DNA from: Bordetella bronchialis
GTDB taxonomy: Bacteria > Pseudomonadota > Gammaproteobacteria > Burkholderiales > Burkholderiaceae_B
Assembly: GCF_001676705.1 (NCBI RefSeq)
Contig: NZ_CP016170.1
Location: 930,001-994,000, forward strand
Length of the DNA: 64,000 bases
Direction of reading: 5' to 3'
Shown here: one piece after another, positions 26,586 to 36,082 of the stretch
Layout of the letters: every line of letters starts with the position of its first letter
Position numbering within the stretch: the first letter of the stretch is position 1
Program-made: the position numbers and the translations under genes
Notes under the pieces: model-generated
What the model was told of the DNA's origin: nothing
The model's database searches: none
What the model saw: only the letters and a program-made list of their open reading frames with translations

Positions 26586-27299
26586 TTACCACCGGCCGGC
26601 GTGCTGGCCGCCGTCGACGTCTATCGTTTCGCCGGTCACGAAGCCGGCCCGCTCCAGGTATAGAACGGCATCGACGATATCCTGGATATCCCCCATGCGG
26701 CCGACCGGATGCAAACCGTTCAGGAATTCGTGCGTCTCCGGGGCATGCATGGGCGTCCTGATGATCCCGGGCGCGACAGCGTTCACCCGCACGCCCTGGC
26801 GGGCGTATTCGATGGCGAGTCCGCGCGTCACCGAGGCCAGGCCGCCCTTGGTCAGGCTGGCCAGCCCCGCCGGCACGCCGGCCAGGGGCTGGTCCACCAG
26901 GGCGGTGGTGATCTGCACGATATGGCCGCGCTCCTGTTTGAGCATCGGCGCCAGCGCGAATTGCGTGACGTGGAAAAAGCCGCCCAGGTTCACGTCGATC
27001 ACGTTCCTGAAGTCTTCGGCCGTGTACTCGGTAAAGGGCTTGCTGACGAAGATACCGGCGTTATTGATCAGCGTATCGACGCGGCCGTAGCGATCCAGCG
27101 CGGTATCGACCACTTGCCGGGCGACATCGCGGTCGCCGATGTGGCCCGGCACCGCGATCACGCCGTCGTCCGATCCGGCCTTGATATTGCGGGAGTTGGC
27201 GACGACCGCATAACCCTGGTCGCGATAGGCCTGGACGAGGCCCGCGCCGATGCCTTGCGACGCGCCCGTGATGATGGCGACTTTGCGTTCCGTGTTCAT
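26586..27299 (-). CDS. SDR family protein lacking the catalytic tyrosine
   Basis: A 237-residue SDR-fold protein. The cofactor motif TGASQGIGAG and NNAG are present. In the active-site region (ITTALVDQPLAG, then PAGLASLTKGGL) the lysine remains, but the position four residues before it is Ala instead of Tyr, and the usual Ser is Thr. Classical SDR oxidoreduction is therefore doubtful. The ATG at 27299 has AAGGAACC upstream. It is divergent from a LysR gene 98 bases away, its likely regulator. Confidence 0.88.
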   Translation of the reverse strand: MNTERKVAIITGASQGIGAGLVQAYRDQGYAVVANSRNIKAGSDDGVIAVPGHIGDRDVARQVVDTALDRYGRVDTLINNAGIFVSKPFTEYTAEDFRNVIDVNLGGFFHVTQFALAPMLKQERGHIVQITTALVDQPLAGVPAGLASLTKGGLASVTRGLAIEYARQGVRVNAVAPGIIRTPMHAPETHEFLNGLHPVGRMGDIQDIVDAVLYLERAGFVTGETIDVDGGQHAGRW

Positions 27300-27397
27300 G
27301 ATGGTTCCTTGGTGGTTGGGAGGGCTGCCGTATTGATTTGGCATGGGACGTAGCCTAAGCTGTGGGCCTTTTTCGCGGAATTCGCTATTCGCGCTCA

Positions 27398-28285
27398 ATG
27401 GCTGAGAAAAAACGCACAGAGGTCGATTGGGAGGACGTTCGCGTCTTTCTCGCGCTGGGCCGCCATGGCAGCCTTTCCGCCGCCGCGCGGGCCCTGGCGG
27501 TGAACCACGCCACCATCGCCCGCCGCATCCAGTCGCTGGAAGCCACGCTGGGGGACAAGCTGGTCGAACGCCGCCCGGAGGGCTACATCCTGACCCCGGC
27601 CGGCAGGCGTGCCCTGACCGCGGCCAGCGACATGGATAGTGCCGTGCAGACCCTGGGCCGTGGCGGACCGGACGAGGCGCCGCGCGGACTGGTCCGCGTC
27701 AACGCGTCGCCCGCCCTGGCGCTGGGCTTCCTGATTGCCAGGCTGTCGCGGCTGCCCGTGCTGCATCCCGGCCTGGACATCGACCTGGGCACCGATCTGC
27801 GTGCCATCAGCCTGGAACGCCACGAGGCGGACATCGCCATACGGCTGGGCCGTCCGCAGGACGGCGACTTCATCGCCAAGCAGGCCGGGGCCATGGCCTA
27901 TGGCTTCTACGGTACGCCGGCCCTGTGCCAGCAAGTAGAAGAGGGCGCGCCGCCGGTTTTCGTTGGCTTCGACGAGGCCAACGCCTATCTGCCCGACGCC
28001 GTCTGGCTGTCGCGCGCGTTTCCCCAGGGGCGCGTGGCCTTTCGCGCCCACAACCAGTACGCGCAGGCCATCTCGGCGCGCTCGGGGGTGGGGCTGGCCA
28101 TGCTGCCGCACTACATCGGCCGCACCGAGCCCGGGCTGCGCCGCTGCGCGCTGGAACCGGCCATGCCGCCGCGCGAAATATGGATATTGATGCGGCGGCA
28201 GGACCGGGCCAATCTGGCGGTCCGGACCGTCGTGGATGAACTGCTGCGGATATTCGAGGAAGCGCGCGCCTTGTTCGAGGATTGA
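27398..28285 (+). CDS. LysR-family transcriptional regulator
   Basis: A 295-residue regulator. The DNA-binding domain is complete (WEDVRVFLALGRHGSLSAAA, then NHATIARRIQSLEATLGDKL), with the AVNHATIARRI helix typical of a LysR subgroup beside SDR or oxidoreductase genes. I prefer the ATG at 27398 over the GTG at 27362, since the longer N-terminus is unlike the family. It is divergent from the SDR gene and probably controls it. Confidence 0.9.
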   Translation: MAEKKRTEVDWEDVRVFLALGRHGSLSAAARALAVNHATIARRIQSLEATLGDKLVERRPEGYILTPAGRRALTAASDMDSAVQTLGRGGPDEAPRGLVRVNASPALALGFLIARLSRLPVLHPGLDIDLGTDLRAISLERHEADIAIRLGRPQDGDFIAKQAGAMAYGFYGTPALCQQVEEGAPPVFVGFDEANAYLPDAVWLSRAFPQGRVAFRAHNQYAQAISARSGVGLAMLPHYIGRTEPGLRRCALEPAMPPREIWILMRRQDRANLAVRTVVDELLRIFEEARALFED

Positions 28286-28427
28286 GCGGCAGGACCGATT
28301 GGCCGGCCGGCCCGCCATATCGTCATCGCGCCACGCCGCTGCCTTGCCGGGGCCGGATTTTCAGCACGGAGACAGCTCGATCAAAGCCAATCGACAGATT
28401 TGAAAAAGCTTTTGATAATCGAATTGG

Positions 28428-28442
28428 GAATAGTTAGCATTC
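28428..28442. promoter_or_regulatory. Fur-like imperfect palindrome upstream of the Fiu-type receptor
   Basis: GAATAGTTAGCATTC is an imperfect palindrome with the GAAT/ATTC ends often seen in Fur boxes. It lies in an AT-rich patch about 85 bases before the receptor start. The match is only moderate. Confidence 0.4.
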
Positions 28443-28526
28443 GCGGCGTTTCGGATCGCACTCCGGGCGCCGGCATCGTGATGCGTGGTCGCCAGGCCCT
28501 CAGCCCTCACACTGTTCCCTGTTCCG

Positions 28527-30806
28527 ATGAAGCAGCTCACCCCAATCGCGGCCGCGGTCCTGGCCGTATTCGCTGCCCCTGTCCCGGCCTATGCGCAGCA
28601 AGCCGCGGCGCCGACGCCGTCCATGGCAACGGCATCTGGCGGCCCGACGGTATCGCCGCCAATATCGGCTGCCGCACTGCCGGCACCCGCGCCCGCATCG
28701 GGCAACGTTGCCACGGCCGCTACGCTGGATACCGTTCACGTCAATGGCGATGCCCCCACGGACGACTTCAACACCGACCGGGTTTCATTGCCTCGCCTTG
28801 GCACCGACCTGCATGACATCCCGCAATCGGTGACAGTGGTCAACAAGGCCCTGATGCAATCGCAGGGCGCGAACTCCCTGCAAGACGCGCTGCGCAACGT
28901 GGCGGGCATTACGCTGGGCGCGGCGGAAGGCGGCACGATAGGGAACAACATCAACCTGAACGGCTTTTCCGCGCGCACCGATATCTACCTGGACGGCTTC
29001 CGCGATCGCGGCCAGTACTACCGCGACACCTTCGACCTGGACGAGGTGGAAGTGTTGATGGGCCCGTCGTCCATGCTGTTCGGCCGGGGATCGACGGGCG
29101 GCGTCATCAACCAGGTCAGCAAGAAACCCAAGCTGGCCGATTTCACGGACGTCAGCGGCTCCGTGACCACCAACGGCCTGCTGCGGTCGACGGTGGATAC
29201 CAATATGCAGTTGTCGGAGACCTCCGCCTTCCGTTTCAACGGCATGGCGCAGAACGGCGACGCCACGACGCGCGACCAGTCCCATGTGAAGGATTTCGGT
29301 GCGGCGCCTTCGTTCAAGTTCGGCATCGGCACGCCTACCGAAGTGACGCTATCGGCGCTGCTGCAGCATAACGACGATATGGCGGACTACGGCGTGCAGT
29401 CGGTCAACGGCCATCCCGCCGGCGTGGACCGCGATACCGCGTATGGCTTCCATGATGACCGCACCATGCAGGACATCGCGATGCTCAACGCGTCGGTCCA
29501 GCACAAGTTCACGCCCGACGTCGTGCTGCGCAACCAGACGCAGTACAACAACGTCCGCACCGACGCGCGCGAGACCGCGCCGCAGTCGGTGGGCACGATC
29601 GGGCCCAGCGGCTTCCAGCAGCTTCCCGCCGGCAACGTCACCAATCTGCCGCTGGACGACCTGTGGGTCCTGCAGCAAAGCCACGACCGCGTCATCCACG
29701 ACGAATCCATCTTCAACCAGACCGAACTGACGACCAAGTTCTCCACCGGTTCCGTGAAGCACAAGCTGCTGACCGGCGTGGAGATCGGCCATGACCACTA
29801 CAGCAACCAGGCCTATTCCCGCACCGGCACCTGCGACGGCTTCACGCTGAACACCGGTTTTGTCGGCTGCACCCAGATGGTGGACCCGCAGCATACCTCC
29901 GCGGACCTGCCCGAAGTGCCGGGTAACTTCGCCACGGGCTCCGCCAACACGGTCGGCATTTACGCCAACGATTCCATCGAGCTGACCAAGCAGTTCAAGC
30001 TGGTGGGCGGCCTGCGCTGGGACCGCTACGAGGCCACCGTCACCAACTCCATGCCGCGCAGCACGACGCCCGCCAATGCCGACCAGACGGTGCACTACAC
30101 CAGTGTGCGGGCCGGCGCCATCTGGCAGCCCAGCGACTGGCAGTCCTACTACATCTCCTACGGCACATCCTTCAACCCCTCGCTGGAGCAGTTGACGGGC
30201 ACGGTGGGACAGGACGATCTGCAGCCGGAGACGAACAAGTCGTACGAGGCTGGCGGCAAGTGGGATTTGCTGGACGGCAATCTCTCGCTGAACTCGGCGA
30301 TCTTCCAGATCAAGAAAGAGAACGCCCGCACGCAGATCAGCCCGGGCGTCTTCGAGCTGGACGGCACGGTGCGCGTGAACGGCGTGCGCGCGGGCGCGTC
30401 GGGGCACCTGACCAAACAATGGCAGGTCTACGCCGCCTACACCTACCTGGACGCGGAAATCACCCAGGCCAAGGACGGCACGCAGGGCAACACGCCCGCC
30501 AACACGCCCAAGAATACCTTCAACTTCTGGACTACCTATCAGCTCCTGCAGAACTGGGAGGTGGGCGGCGGCGCGGTGTATACCTCGTCCCGCTACGCGG
30601 CCAACACCGATGCCGTGGAGGTGGGCGGATACACGCGCTGGGACGGTACGGTGGCCTGGCACCAGCCCAAGTACGACGTGCGCCTGAACCTGTTCAATAT
30701 CTTCGATAAAAAGTACTACGATGCGCTGATCCCGTCGGACGGCGGCCGCGCGGTGCCGGGCACCGGCCGCACCGCCATGCTGACGGTCACCTACCACATG
30801 CAATAA
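28527..30806 (+). CDS. Fiu-type TonB-dependent catecholate siderophore receptor
   Basis: Outer-membrane receptor of 759 residues. The signal peptide ends at AYAQQA. A low-complexity Ala/Pro/Thr linker (about 20-65) precedes the TonB-box region LDTVHVNG. The plug includes IPQSVTVVNKALM, DIYLDGFRDRGQYYRD and GPSSMLFGRGSTGGVINQVSK, close to Fiu/BfrD proteins for monomeric catecholates. The barrel ends in MLTVTYHMQ. There is no STN signalling domain, so no sigma control. The ATG at 28527 is chosen for the signal peptide; its ribosome-binding site is weak. The piuC gene follows after 9 bases. Confidence 0.93.
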   Translation: MKQLTPIAAAVLAVFAAPVPAYAQQAAAPTPSMATASGGPTVSPPISAAALPAPAPASGNVATAATLDTVHVNGDAPTDDFNTDRVSLPRLGTDLHDIPQSVTVVNKALMQSQGANSLQDALRNVAGITLGAAEGGTIGNNINLNGFSARTDIYLDGFRDRGQYYRDTFDLDEVEVLMGPSSMLFGRGSTGGVINQVSKKPKLADFTDVSGSVTTNGLLRSTVDTNMQLSETSAFRFNGMAQNGDATTRDQSHVKDFGAAPSFKFGIGTPTEVTLSALLQHNDDMADYGVQSVNGHPAGVDRDTAYGFHDDRTMQDIAMLNASVQHKFTPDVVLRNQTQYNNVRTDARETAPQSVGTIGPSGFQQLPAGNVTNLPLDDLWVLQQSHDRVIHDESIFNQTELTTKFSTGSVKHKLLTGVEIGHDHYSNQAYSRTGTCDGFTLNTGFVGCTQMVDPQHTSADLPEVPGNFATGSANTVGIYANDSIELTKQFKLVGGLRWDRYEATVTNSMPRSTTPANADQTVHYTSVRAGAIWQPSDWQSYYISYGTSFNPSLEQLTGTVGQDDLQPETNKSYEAGGKWDLLDGNLSLNSAIFQIKKENARTQISPGVFELDGTVRVNGVRAGASGHLTKQWQVYAAYTYLDAEITQAKDGTQGNTPANTPKNTFNFWTTYQLLQNWEVGGGAVYTSSRYAANTDAVEVGGYTRWDGTVAWHQPKYDVRLNLFNIFDKKYYDALIPSDGGRAVPGTGRTAMLTVTYHMQ

Positions 30807-30815
30807 GCCCGCGCC

Positions 30816-31502
30816 ATGCTGATCACCATACCGAAGGTGCTGGATACGGCACAGGTCCAGGCCATACGCGAAATCCTGGACAAGGCCGGCGACGCCTGGG
30901 TGGATGGCAGGGTGTCGGCCGGCTACCAGGGTGCGGCGGTCAAGTTCAACCAGCAGATCGACGAGCGATCGGAGGCCGCGCACCATGTGCAGCAGATCGT
31001 GCTGGGCGCGGTGGAGCGCAACCCGGCCTTTATCAGCGCCGTGCTGCCCAATGTCGCCTATCCGCCCATGATCAACCGCTATGGCGCCGGCATGACCTTC
31101 GGCGCGCACGTGGACGGCGGGGTGCGCATCCACCCCCACACCGGCCGCAAGGTGCGCACCGACGTGTCCATCACCTTGTTCCTGAGCGATGCGGCGGAAT
31201 ACGACGGCGGCGAGCTGCAGGTGCATGACACCTACGGGCTGCACAGCGTCAAGCTGGATGCGGGCGACATGGTGGTCTACCCGGCCACCAGCCTGCACCA
31301 GGTCACGCCGATCACGCGCGGCATCCGGCTAGGCTGTTTCTTCTGGGTGCAGAGCCTGATCCGCGAAGACGCGCGGCGCGCGCTGCTATACGACATGGAC
31401 AACGCCATCCAGCGTTTGAACGAGACACAGGCCGATGCCGTCGCCCGCGCCAAGCTGGTGGGTTGCTATCACAACCTGCTGCGCGAATGGAGCGAGACGT
31501 GA
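30816..31502 (+). CDS. piuC: PiuC/YbiX family Fe(II)/2-oxoglutarate dioxygenase
   Basis: A 228-residue cytoplasmic hydroxylase of the PiuC/YbiX family, regularly encoded behind Fiu/PiuA receptors. The iron ligands H98 and D100 (HVDGG) and H161 (SLHQVTP) and the 2-oxoglutarate-binding R171 are all visible. It probably helps release or process iron from imported catecholate complexes; this role is a proposal in the family, not shown. The nine-base gap to the receptor gene indicates one operon. Confidence 0.93.
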   Translation: MLITIPKVLDTAQVQAIREILDKAGDAWVDGRVSAGYQGAAVKFNQQIDERSEAAHHVQQIVLGAVERNPAFISAVLPNVAYPPMINRYGAGMTFGAHVDGGVRIHPHTGRKVRTDVSITLFLSDAAEYDGGELQVHDTYGLHSVKLDAGDMVVYPATSLHQVTPITRGIRLGCFFWVQSLIREDARRALLYDMDNAIQRLNETQADAVARAKLVGCYHNLLREWSET

Positions 31503-31563
31503 ATGGCCGATGCGGTGTGATGGTATCGATAGGTCGCTGTATAAGCGCTGGGCGGTGCTGCTG

Positions 31564-32556
31564 TTAGTGCGCTGGCGAGATATTGCGCTGGAGAATCACC
31601 TTGGTCCAGGTCGTTGTCTCGCGCGATATCAGGTCGCGCAATGTGTCCGGCGTATTCGGCCCCAGCGGCGCCGCATAAGCCAGGTCCACGTAAGCGGCAT
31701 GCAGATCGGGGTCCATCAACATCGCATTGATCGATCTGTTCAGCTTTTCGATGACCGTCGCGGGCGTTCTGGCCGGCGCCATCAAGCCGTACCAGGATTC
31801 AAGCTGCAAGCCCGGAAAGCCCGCCTCTTCGATGGTGGGAACCTGGTGCAGCGAGGGCAGTCTGCGCGGCGAGATAGTCGCGATGGCGCGGACGGACCCC
31901 GCCCTGATATATGGGAGTACCGTGGGCAATTGGGAGAACTGGATATCCACTCGGCCGCCTACCAGGTCCGCGATAGCCGGGGCCGCGCCTCGGTAGGGTA
32001 CGTGCAAAAGTTGTGTGCCTGACATCTGCTGGAAGAGCTCGCATAAAAGATGGGAGCTGGTGCCAACGCCTGCCGACCCGCAGGTGACCATCCCGGGATA
32101 GGTGTTCGCGAGAGCAAGGACTTCGTCCAAGCCACGTATGGGCGCGTCCTTTCCAACCACGACGACATACGGCACGGTGGCGAGCAGGGCCACCGGCGCG
32201 AGATCCCGCGCGAAATCGTATTGCAACTGCGCGTACATCAACTTGTGTATCGTGTTGGGGCGCCCACTGATGTACAAGGTGTAGCCGTCCGGTGCGGAGC
32301 GAGCCACGGCGTCGGCGGCAATATTGCTGGCCGCGCCTGGACGATATTCGATCAGGATCTTTTGGCCGACAGCGGTCGCCAGATGCTTGGCCAGGAGTCT
32401 GGCGAGCGTGTCCAGGCCGCCCCCGGGCGGATAACCGGCCACGATAGTGATGGGGCGCCGCGGATATGGCAATTCCATCGCAGCCGCGGACGTGGCGATG
32501 GGAAGCAGGCCGCTGATGCAAAGCAGCGTCGCAAGCTGCCGTCTACGGAAGTACAT
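31564..32556 (-). CDS. Bug/TctC family periplasmic binding receptor
   Basis: A 330-residue receptor of the Bug family. The signal peptide begins MYFRRRQLATLLCISG and ends near SAAAM. Family motifs YPRRPITIVAGYPPGGGLDT and APDGYTLYISG are present. The ATG at 32556 was picked because GGAG lies about 9 bases upstream; the longer frame has no signal-like start. By eye it is lower in GC (near 58%) than its neighbours. No transport or catabolic genes are attached. It converges with the piuC operon. Confidence 0.9.
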   Translation of the reverse strand: MYFRRRQLATLLCISGLLPIATSAAAMELPYPRRPITIVAGYPPGGGLDTLARLLAKHLATAVGQKILIEYRPGAASNIAADAVARSAPDGYTLYISGRPNTIHKLMYAQLQYDFARDLAPVALLATVPYVVVVGKDAPIRGLDEVLALANTYPGMVTCGSAGVGTSSHLLCELFQQMSGTQLLHVPYRGAAPAIADLVGGRVDIQFSQLPTVLPYIRAGSVRAIATISPRRLPSLHQVPTIEEAGFPGLQLESWYGLMAPARTPATVIEKLNRSINAMLMDPDLHAAYVDLAYAAPLGPNTPDTLRDLISRETTTWTKVILQRNISPAH

Positions 32557-32743
32557 GTGGAGCTCCGTGCATGCTGAACTCGGGAAGGCGGCCCTCCTGG
32601 CGAGAGGGGGGACCGGTGAGTGCAACATCGAACTACGAAGTTCCGTCCGAGAATCTGCCGATACAATCATCTTGCGCCGAAAGACGGATTAAACTCGCGC
32701 GTCGATCGCCGCCCCACCGGCGTATCGCTTTGTTCGCGCCGTC

Positions 32744-33094
32744 ATGTCCTCCACGCCCACTTACTTCGAGAACCGCCTGGACTCCACCGGATTGGATCGC
32801 CTGTTATCCGGACGGATCTCCTTCCATCTGGAGAATGTCCGCGACGTTGACGCAGCCGCGGCCAGTTTCGAGCAGGCCCTGCGCGACCGAGACCTGAAAG
32901 TGCGCGTGCAAGAGACGCGAAGCAGCAAGGCCGAGGATGTCGCGGGGACCATCTTGCCACTGGGCATCAGTGTGTTTCTGGTGGCGCGCATGCTGTATCG
33001 CGATGCCTTGGTCAGGCTGCGCAACCCCCATCCTGATGTGGTGGTTCTAAAACGCAACGGCGCCTTGGAAATCAGGCATAAGCCGCGGCCATGA
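32744..33094 (+). CDS. Hypothetical protein with one hydrophobic segment
   Basis: I do not recognise this 116-residue protein. The first 60 residues are charged and soluble-looking (LENVRDVDAAAASFEQALRD). A hydrophobic segment follows at about 67-84 (AGTILPLGISVFLVARML), then a basic tail. It could be a membrane-associated or pore-like small protein. It ends in a terminator-like hairpin shared with the convergent acnA gene. GC content is lower than that of most neighbours. Confidence 0.55.
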   Translation: MSSTPTYFENRLDSTGLDRLLSGRISFHLENVRDVDAAAASFEQALRDRDLKVRVQETRSSKAEDVAGTILPLGISVFLVARMLYRDALVRLRNPHPDVVVLKRNGALEIRHKPRP

Positions 33095-33112
33095 GAGTGA
33101 AAGGCCGCGGCT
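33081..33112. terminator. Bidirectional terminator-like hairpin
   Basis: AGCCGCGGCC and GGCCGCGGCT form a perfect ten-base stem with a 12-base loop. It overlaps the stop of the 32744 gene and lies just beyond the end of the convergent acnA gene. No T tract is present. Confidence 0.5.
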
Positions 33113-33126
33113 CTGCTCTGGGTCTC

Positions 33127-35841
33127 CTATCGGGATTGCGCCGTAACGCTGTCCGGCAGCAATCCCCGCAACACGCTCATGGGGATGCCGCCTTCCGCCA
33201 TCAGCCGCCGTTCGGCCGCGGTCAGCACCTGCGGGATGGTGTCGAAACGAATCTCCCGGTCGCCCCCGCGAGCCGTGACGCGTATGGTCTGCCCGTCGCG
33301 GACGCCTTGCTCGACGTTCTCGAAGCCGAACGTCTCGTCGCCACGCAGGCCTAGCTGCCGCCAGCCTTCGCCAGGCTTGAACGCCAGCGGCAACACGCCC
33401 ATGCCGATCAGGTTCGCGCGGTGGATGCGCTCGAAGGACTCCGCGATAACGGCCTTCACCCCCAGCAGCGCCGTGCCCTTGGCGGCCCAGTCGCGGCTGC
33501 TGCCGGTGCCGTACTCCTTGCCGGCAATGACGATGGTGGAGCGGCCCGCCTGCCGGTACGCGTTCGCCGCGTCGAAAATGCTCATGCGCCTGCGATCCGG
33601 GAAGTGCAGGGTATCGCCGCCTTCCTCGCCCTCCAGCAGCAAGTTGCGAATGCGGATGTTGCCGAAGGTGGCCCGCGTCATCACATGGAAGTTGCAGCGG
33701 CGCGCCACATAGCTGTTGAACTCGCGCTGCGGCACGCCGGCATCGGCAAGGTACTGGCCGGCCGGCGTCTCCAGCGGGATTTCCCCGCCAGGCGAGATAT
33801 GGTCGGTCGTCAGCGAATCGCCAAAGGCGGCCAACACCGTGGCCTGCCGCAGCGCCGTTGCAAGACCGGCCAGGCTGTCGCCATGCGGCTCGTCCTTGAA
33901 GAAGGGCGGGTCGACCAGATAGAGCGATTGCGGATCCCACGGAAAGCGTGGGCCGGACGGCGCATCCATCTCGCGCCAGGTCTGGATGTCGAGGTTGGCG
34001 GGGTCGTACACCGCCTCGAAAATCTCGCGGGCGTTCGCCAGTGGCAGCACGGCCTGGATTTCCTGCGGCGTCGGCCAGACATCCCGCATGAAAACCGGCC
34101 GGCCGTCGCGATCCCTGCCGATGGGCTCCTTGTCCAGGTCGATATCGATGCGTCCCGCCAAGGCGTACAGCACCACCATCGGCGGCGCGCCGATATAGTT
34201 GGCGCGGATCAGCTTGTGGATACGGCCCTCGAAGTTGCGGTTGCCGGACAACACCGATACCGAGACGAAGCCGTCGCGCTCGATGGCCCGCACGACCGGC
34301 TCGGGCAACGATCCCGACTTGCCACCGCAGGTCGTGCAGCCGTAGCCGATCACGGCGAAGCCCAGCGCCTCCAGCGGCTGCAACAGGCCCGCGCCTTGCA
34401 GATAGTGCGTAACGGTGCGCGAGCCCGGCGCGAGCGAGGTCTTGACCCATTCAGGTACATGCATGCCGCGTTCCACGGCCTTCTTCGCCACCAGGCCGGC
34501 GGCCATCATTACGGCCGGATTGGAGGTATTGGTGCAGGAGGTGATGGCGGCCAGCACGACCGCCCCGTGCGGCAGGCGCAGCGGGGCGTCGCCATCGGCT
34601 GGCAAGGCGGTCGCGGGCAGATCGTCATCCATGGGCACCGCGAAGCCGCCTTCCAGTGCGGGCTTGTGCAGCCGCGCGCGGAAGTCGGCGGGGATGGCGG
34701 GCAGGGGCAGGCGATCCTGGGGACGACGCGGACCCGCCATGGAAGGCACTGTTTCGGACAGATCGATTTCCAGCACGCGGCTGAATTGCGGTGGCGTTTC
34801 TTCCGGGTTCTCGCGCCAGAAGGCGTTGGCGCGGCAATACGCCTTCACGCGCTCGACCACGTCGGGATCGCGGCCGGAGATCTTCAGGTACTCGATGGTA
34901 GCCGCGTCGACGGGAAAGAACCCACAGGTCGCGCCGTACTCCGGGGCCATATTCGCGATGGTGGCCCGTTCAGGCACCGCCAGCTCGCGCACGCCCGGGC
35001 CGAAGAATTCCACCATGCTGCCGGCCACCTTGAATTCCCGCAGCTTCTGCGTGATCAGCAATGCGCCATCCGTGGTGAGCGCCGGCGGCGGAATGCGCCC
35101 CACCAGCCGCACGCCGACCACCTCGGGAACCGGGAAGGTATAGGCGTGGCCCAGCAGCGCGGCCTCTGCATCGATGCCGCCCACGCCCCAGCCCAGCACG
35201 CCGATGCCATTGATCATGGGCGTATGCGAATCGCCGCCGATCACGAAATCCGGATAGGCCCAATCTCCATCGGCGCGGGACTGGAGCTGCACCACGGGCG
35301 ATACGAACTCCAGATTGACCTGATGGATGATGCCGGTGCCCGGTGGAAACACGCGCAGCCCGTTGAAGGCCTGCTGCGCCCACTTCAGGAAGCGGTAGCG
35401 CTCCGCATTCTGCTTGAACTCATACTGCATATTGCGGACCACGGCCTGCGTGTCGCCCCAGTAGGTGACCTGGAGCGAATGGTCCACGATCAGGTCCACC
35501 GGGATGCGTGCGTCCACGGCGTCGATGTCCCCACCGTGCTTCGCCACCGCGTCCCGCAGCGCCGCCAGGTCTTGCAGTACGGGCAGGCCGCTGGAGTCGG
35601 GCAGGAACACCCGCGCCACGCGCAGGGGCAGTCCGGCGTCCGTATGGCTGCGCCAGTCCAGGACGGATTGCAGCTCCTGCTCGGAAACGTCCGCGCCCCA
35701 GGCGCGATGGCGCGCCAGGTTCTCCAGCAGCACGCGGATCACGTAGGGGAAGGCATGGATGTCGCGGCCGGCTTGCGCCGCGATCGCCGCGATATCGGTG
35801 TAGCGGAGCGCCCGCCCACCAACGCTGATGGATGCCGTCAT
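33127..35841 (-). CDS. acnA: Aconitate hydratase, AcnA-type
   Basis: A full-length 904-residue aconitase of the AcnA/IRP class. It interconverts citrate and isocitrate, or acts on methylcitrate-type acids. The [4Fe-4S] cysteines are C436 (SCTNTS), C502 and C505 (GCTTC). After the last cysteine the sequence reads GGKSGSLPE, whereas standard AcnA has IGNSG, so this is a divergent clade member. The C-terminal swivel domain (GDSLTTDHISPGG, GKEYGTGSSRDWAAKG) is intact. It stands alone, so it is probably a secondary aconitase. Confidence 0.93.
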   Translation of the reverse strand: MTASISVGGRALRYTDIAAIAAQAGRDIHAFPYVIRVLLENLARHRAWGADVSEQELQSVLDWRSHTDAGLPLRVARVFLPDSSGLPVLQDLAALRDAVAKHGGDIDAVDARIPVDLIVDHSLQVTYWGDTQAVVRNMQYEFKQNAERYRFLKWAQQAFNGLRVFPPGTGIIHQVNLEFVSPVVQLQSRADGDWAYPDFVIGGDSHTPMINGIGVLGWGVGGIDAEAALLGHAYTFPVPEVVGVRLVGRIPPPALTTDGALLITQKLREFKVAGSMVEFFGPGVRELAVPERATIANMAPEYGATCGFFPVDAATIEYLKISGRDPDVVERVKAYCRANAFWRENPEETPPQFSRVLEIDLSETVPSMAGPRRPQDRLPLPAIPADFRARLHKPALEGGFAVPMDDDLPATALPADGDAPLRLPHGAVVLAAITSCTNTSNPAVMMAAGLVAKKAVERGMHVPEWVKTSLAPGSRTVTHYLQGAGLLQPLEALGFAVIGYGCTTCGGKSGSLPEPVVRAIERDGFVSVSVLSGNRNFEGRIHKLIRANYIGAPPMVVLYALAGRIDIDLDKEPIGRDRDGRPVFMRDVWPTPQEIQAVLPLANAREIFEAVYDPANLDIQTWREMDAPSGPRFPWDPQSLYLVDPPFFKDEPHGDSLAGLATALRQATVLAAFGDSLTTDHISPGGEIPLETPAGQYLADAGVPQREFNSYVARRCNFHVMTRATFGNIRIRNLLLEGEEGGDTLHFPDRRRMSIFDAANAYRQAGRSTIVIAGKEYGTGSSRDWAAKGTALLGVKAVIAESFERIHRANLIGMGVLPLAFKPGEGWRQLGLRGDETFGFENVEQGVRDGQTIRVTARGGDREIRFDTIPQVLTAAERRLMAEGGIPMSVLRGLLPDSVTAQSR

Positions 35842-36082
35842 GTTGTCTCCTGACCTGTCGCGGGACGGGTGGCTTTGACCCGTGCCGTTTGTGTTTGGCC
35901 GGCACCCGCAGCATGGCAGGCTGCTCGCGGGCGCGTGGCGAAAACCTCATCGTCGTCGATTTCACCGGGGCCCATGAGCCTTCGGCGGACTAATCGTTTG
36001 ACTCGTATGTAACTAATGATAAATTGAGTTATTCCAACTGTGCCCGGAATCCGGGTGTAGATAACGAGCTAGGCGCAGGTCG

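Noticed and set aside
28485..28526. GTG start of the Fiu-type receptor at 28485
   Set aside because: The added residues would precede a normal signal peptide starting MKQLTPIAAAVLAVF.
29349..31298. 649-codon minus-strand frame opposite the Fiu-type receptor and piuC
   Set aside because: Composition is Val/Gly/His/Arg-rich with no known motif; both plus-strand genes are full length.
33421..35853. 810-codon open frame antisense to acnA
   Set aside because: High-GC DNA leaves long stop-free frames opposite real genes. The translation is Arg/Gly/His-rich with no domain, while the minus strand encodes a complete aconitase.
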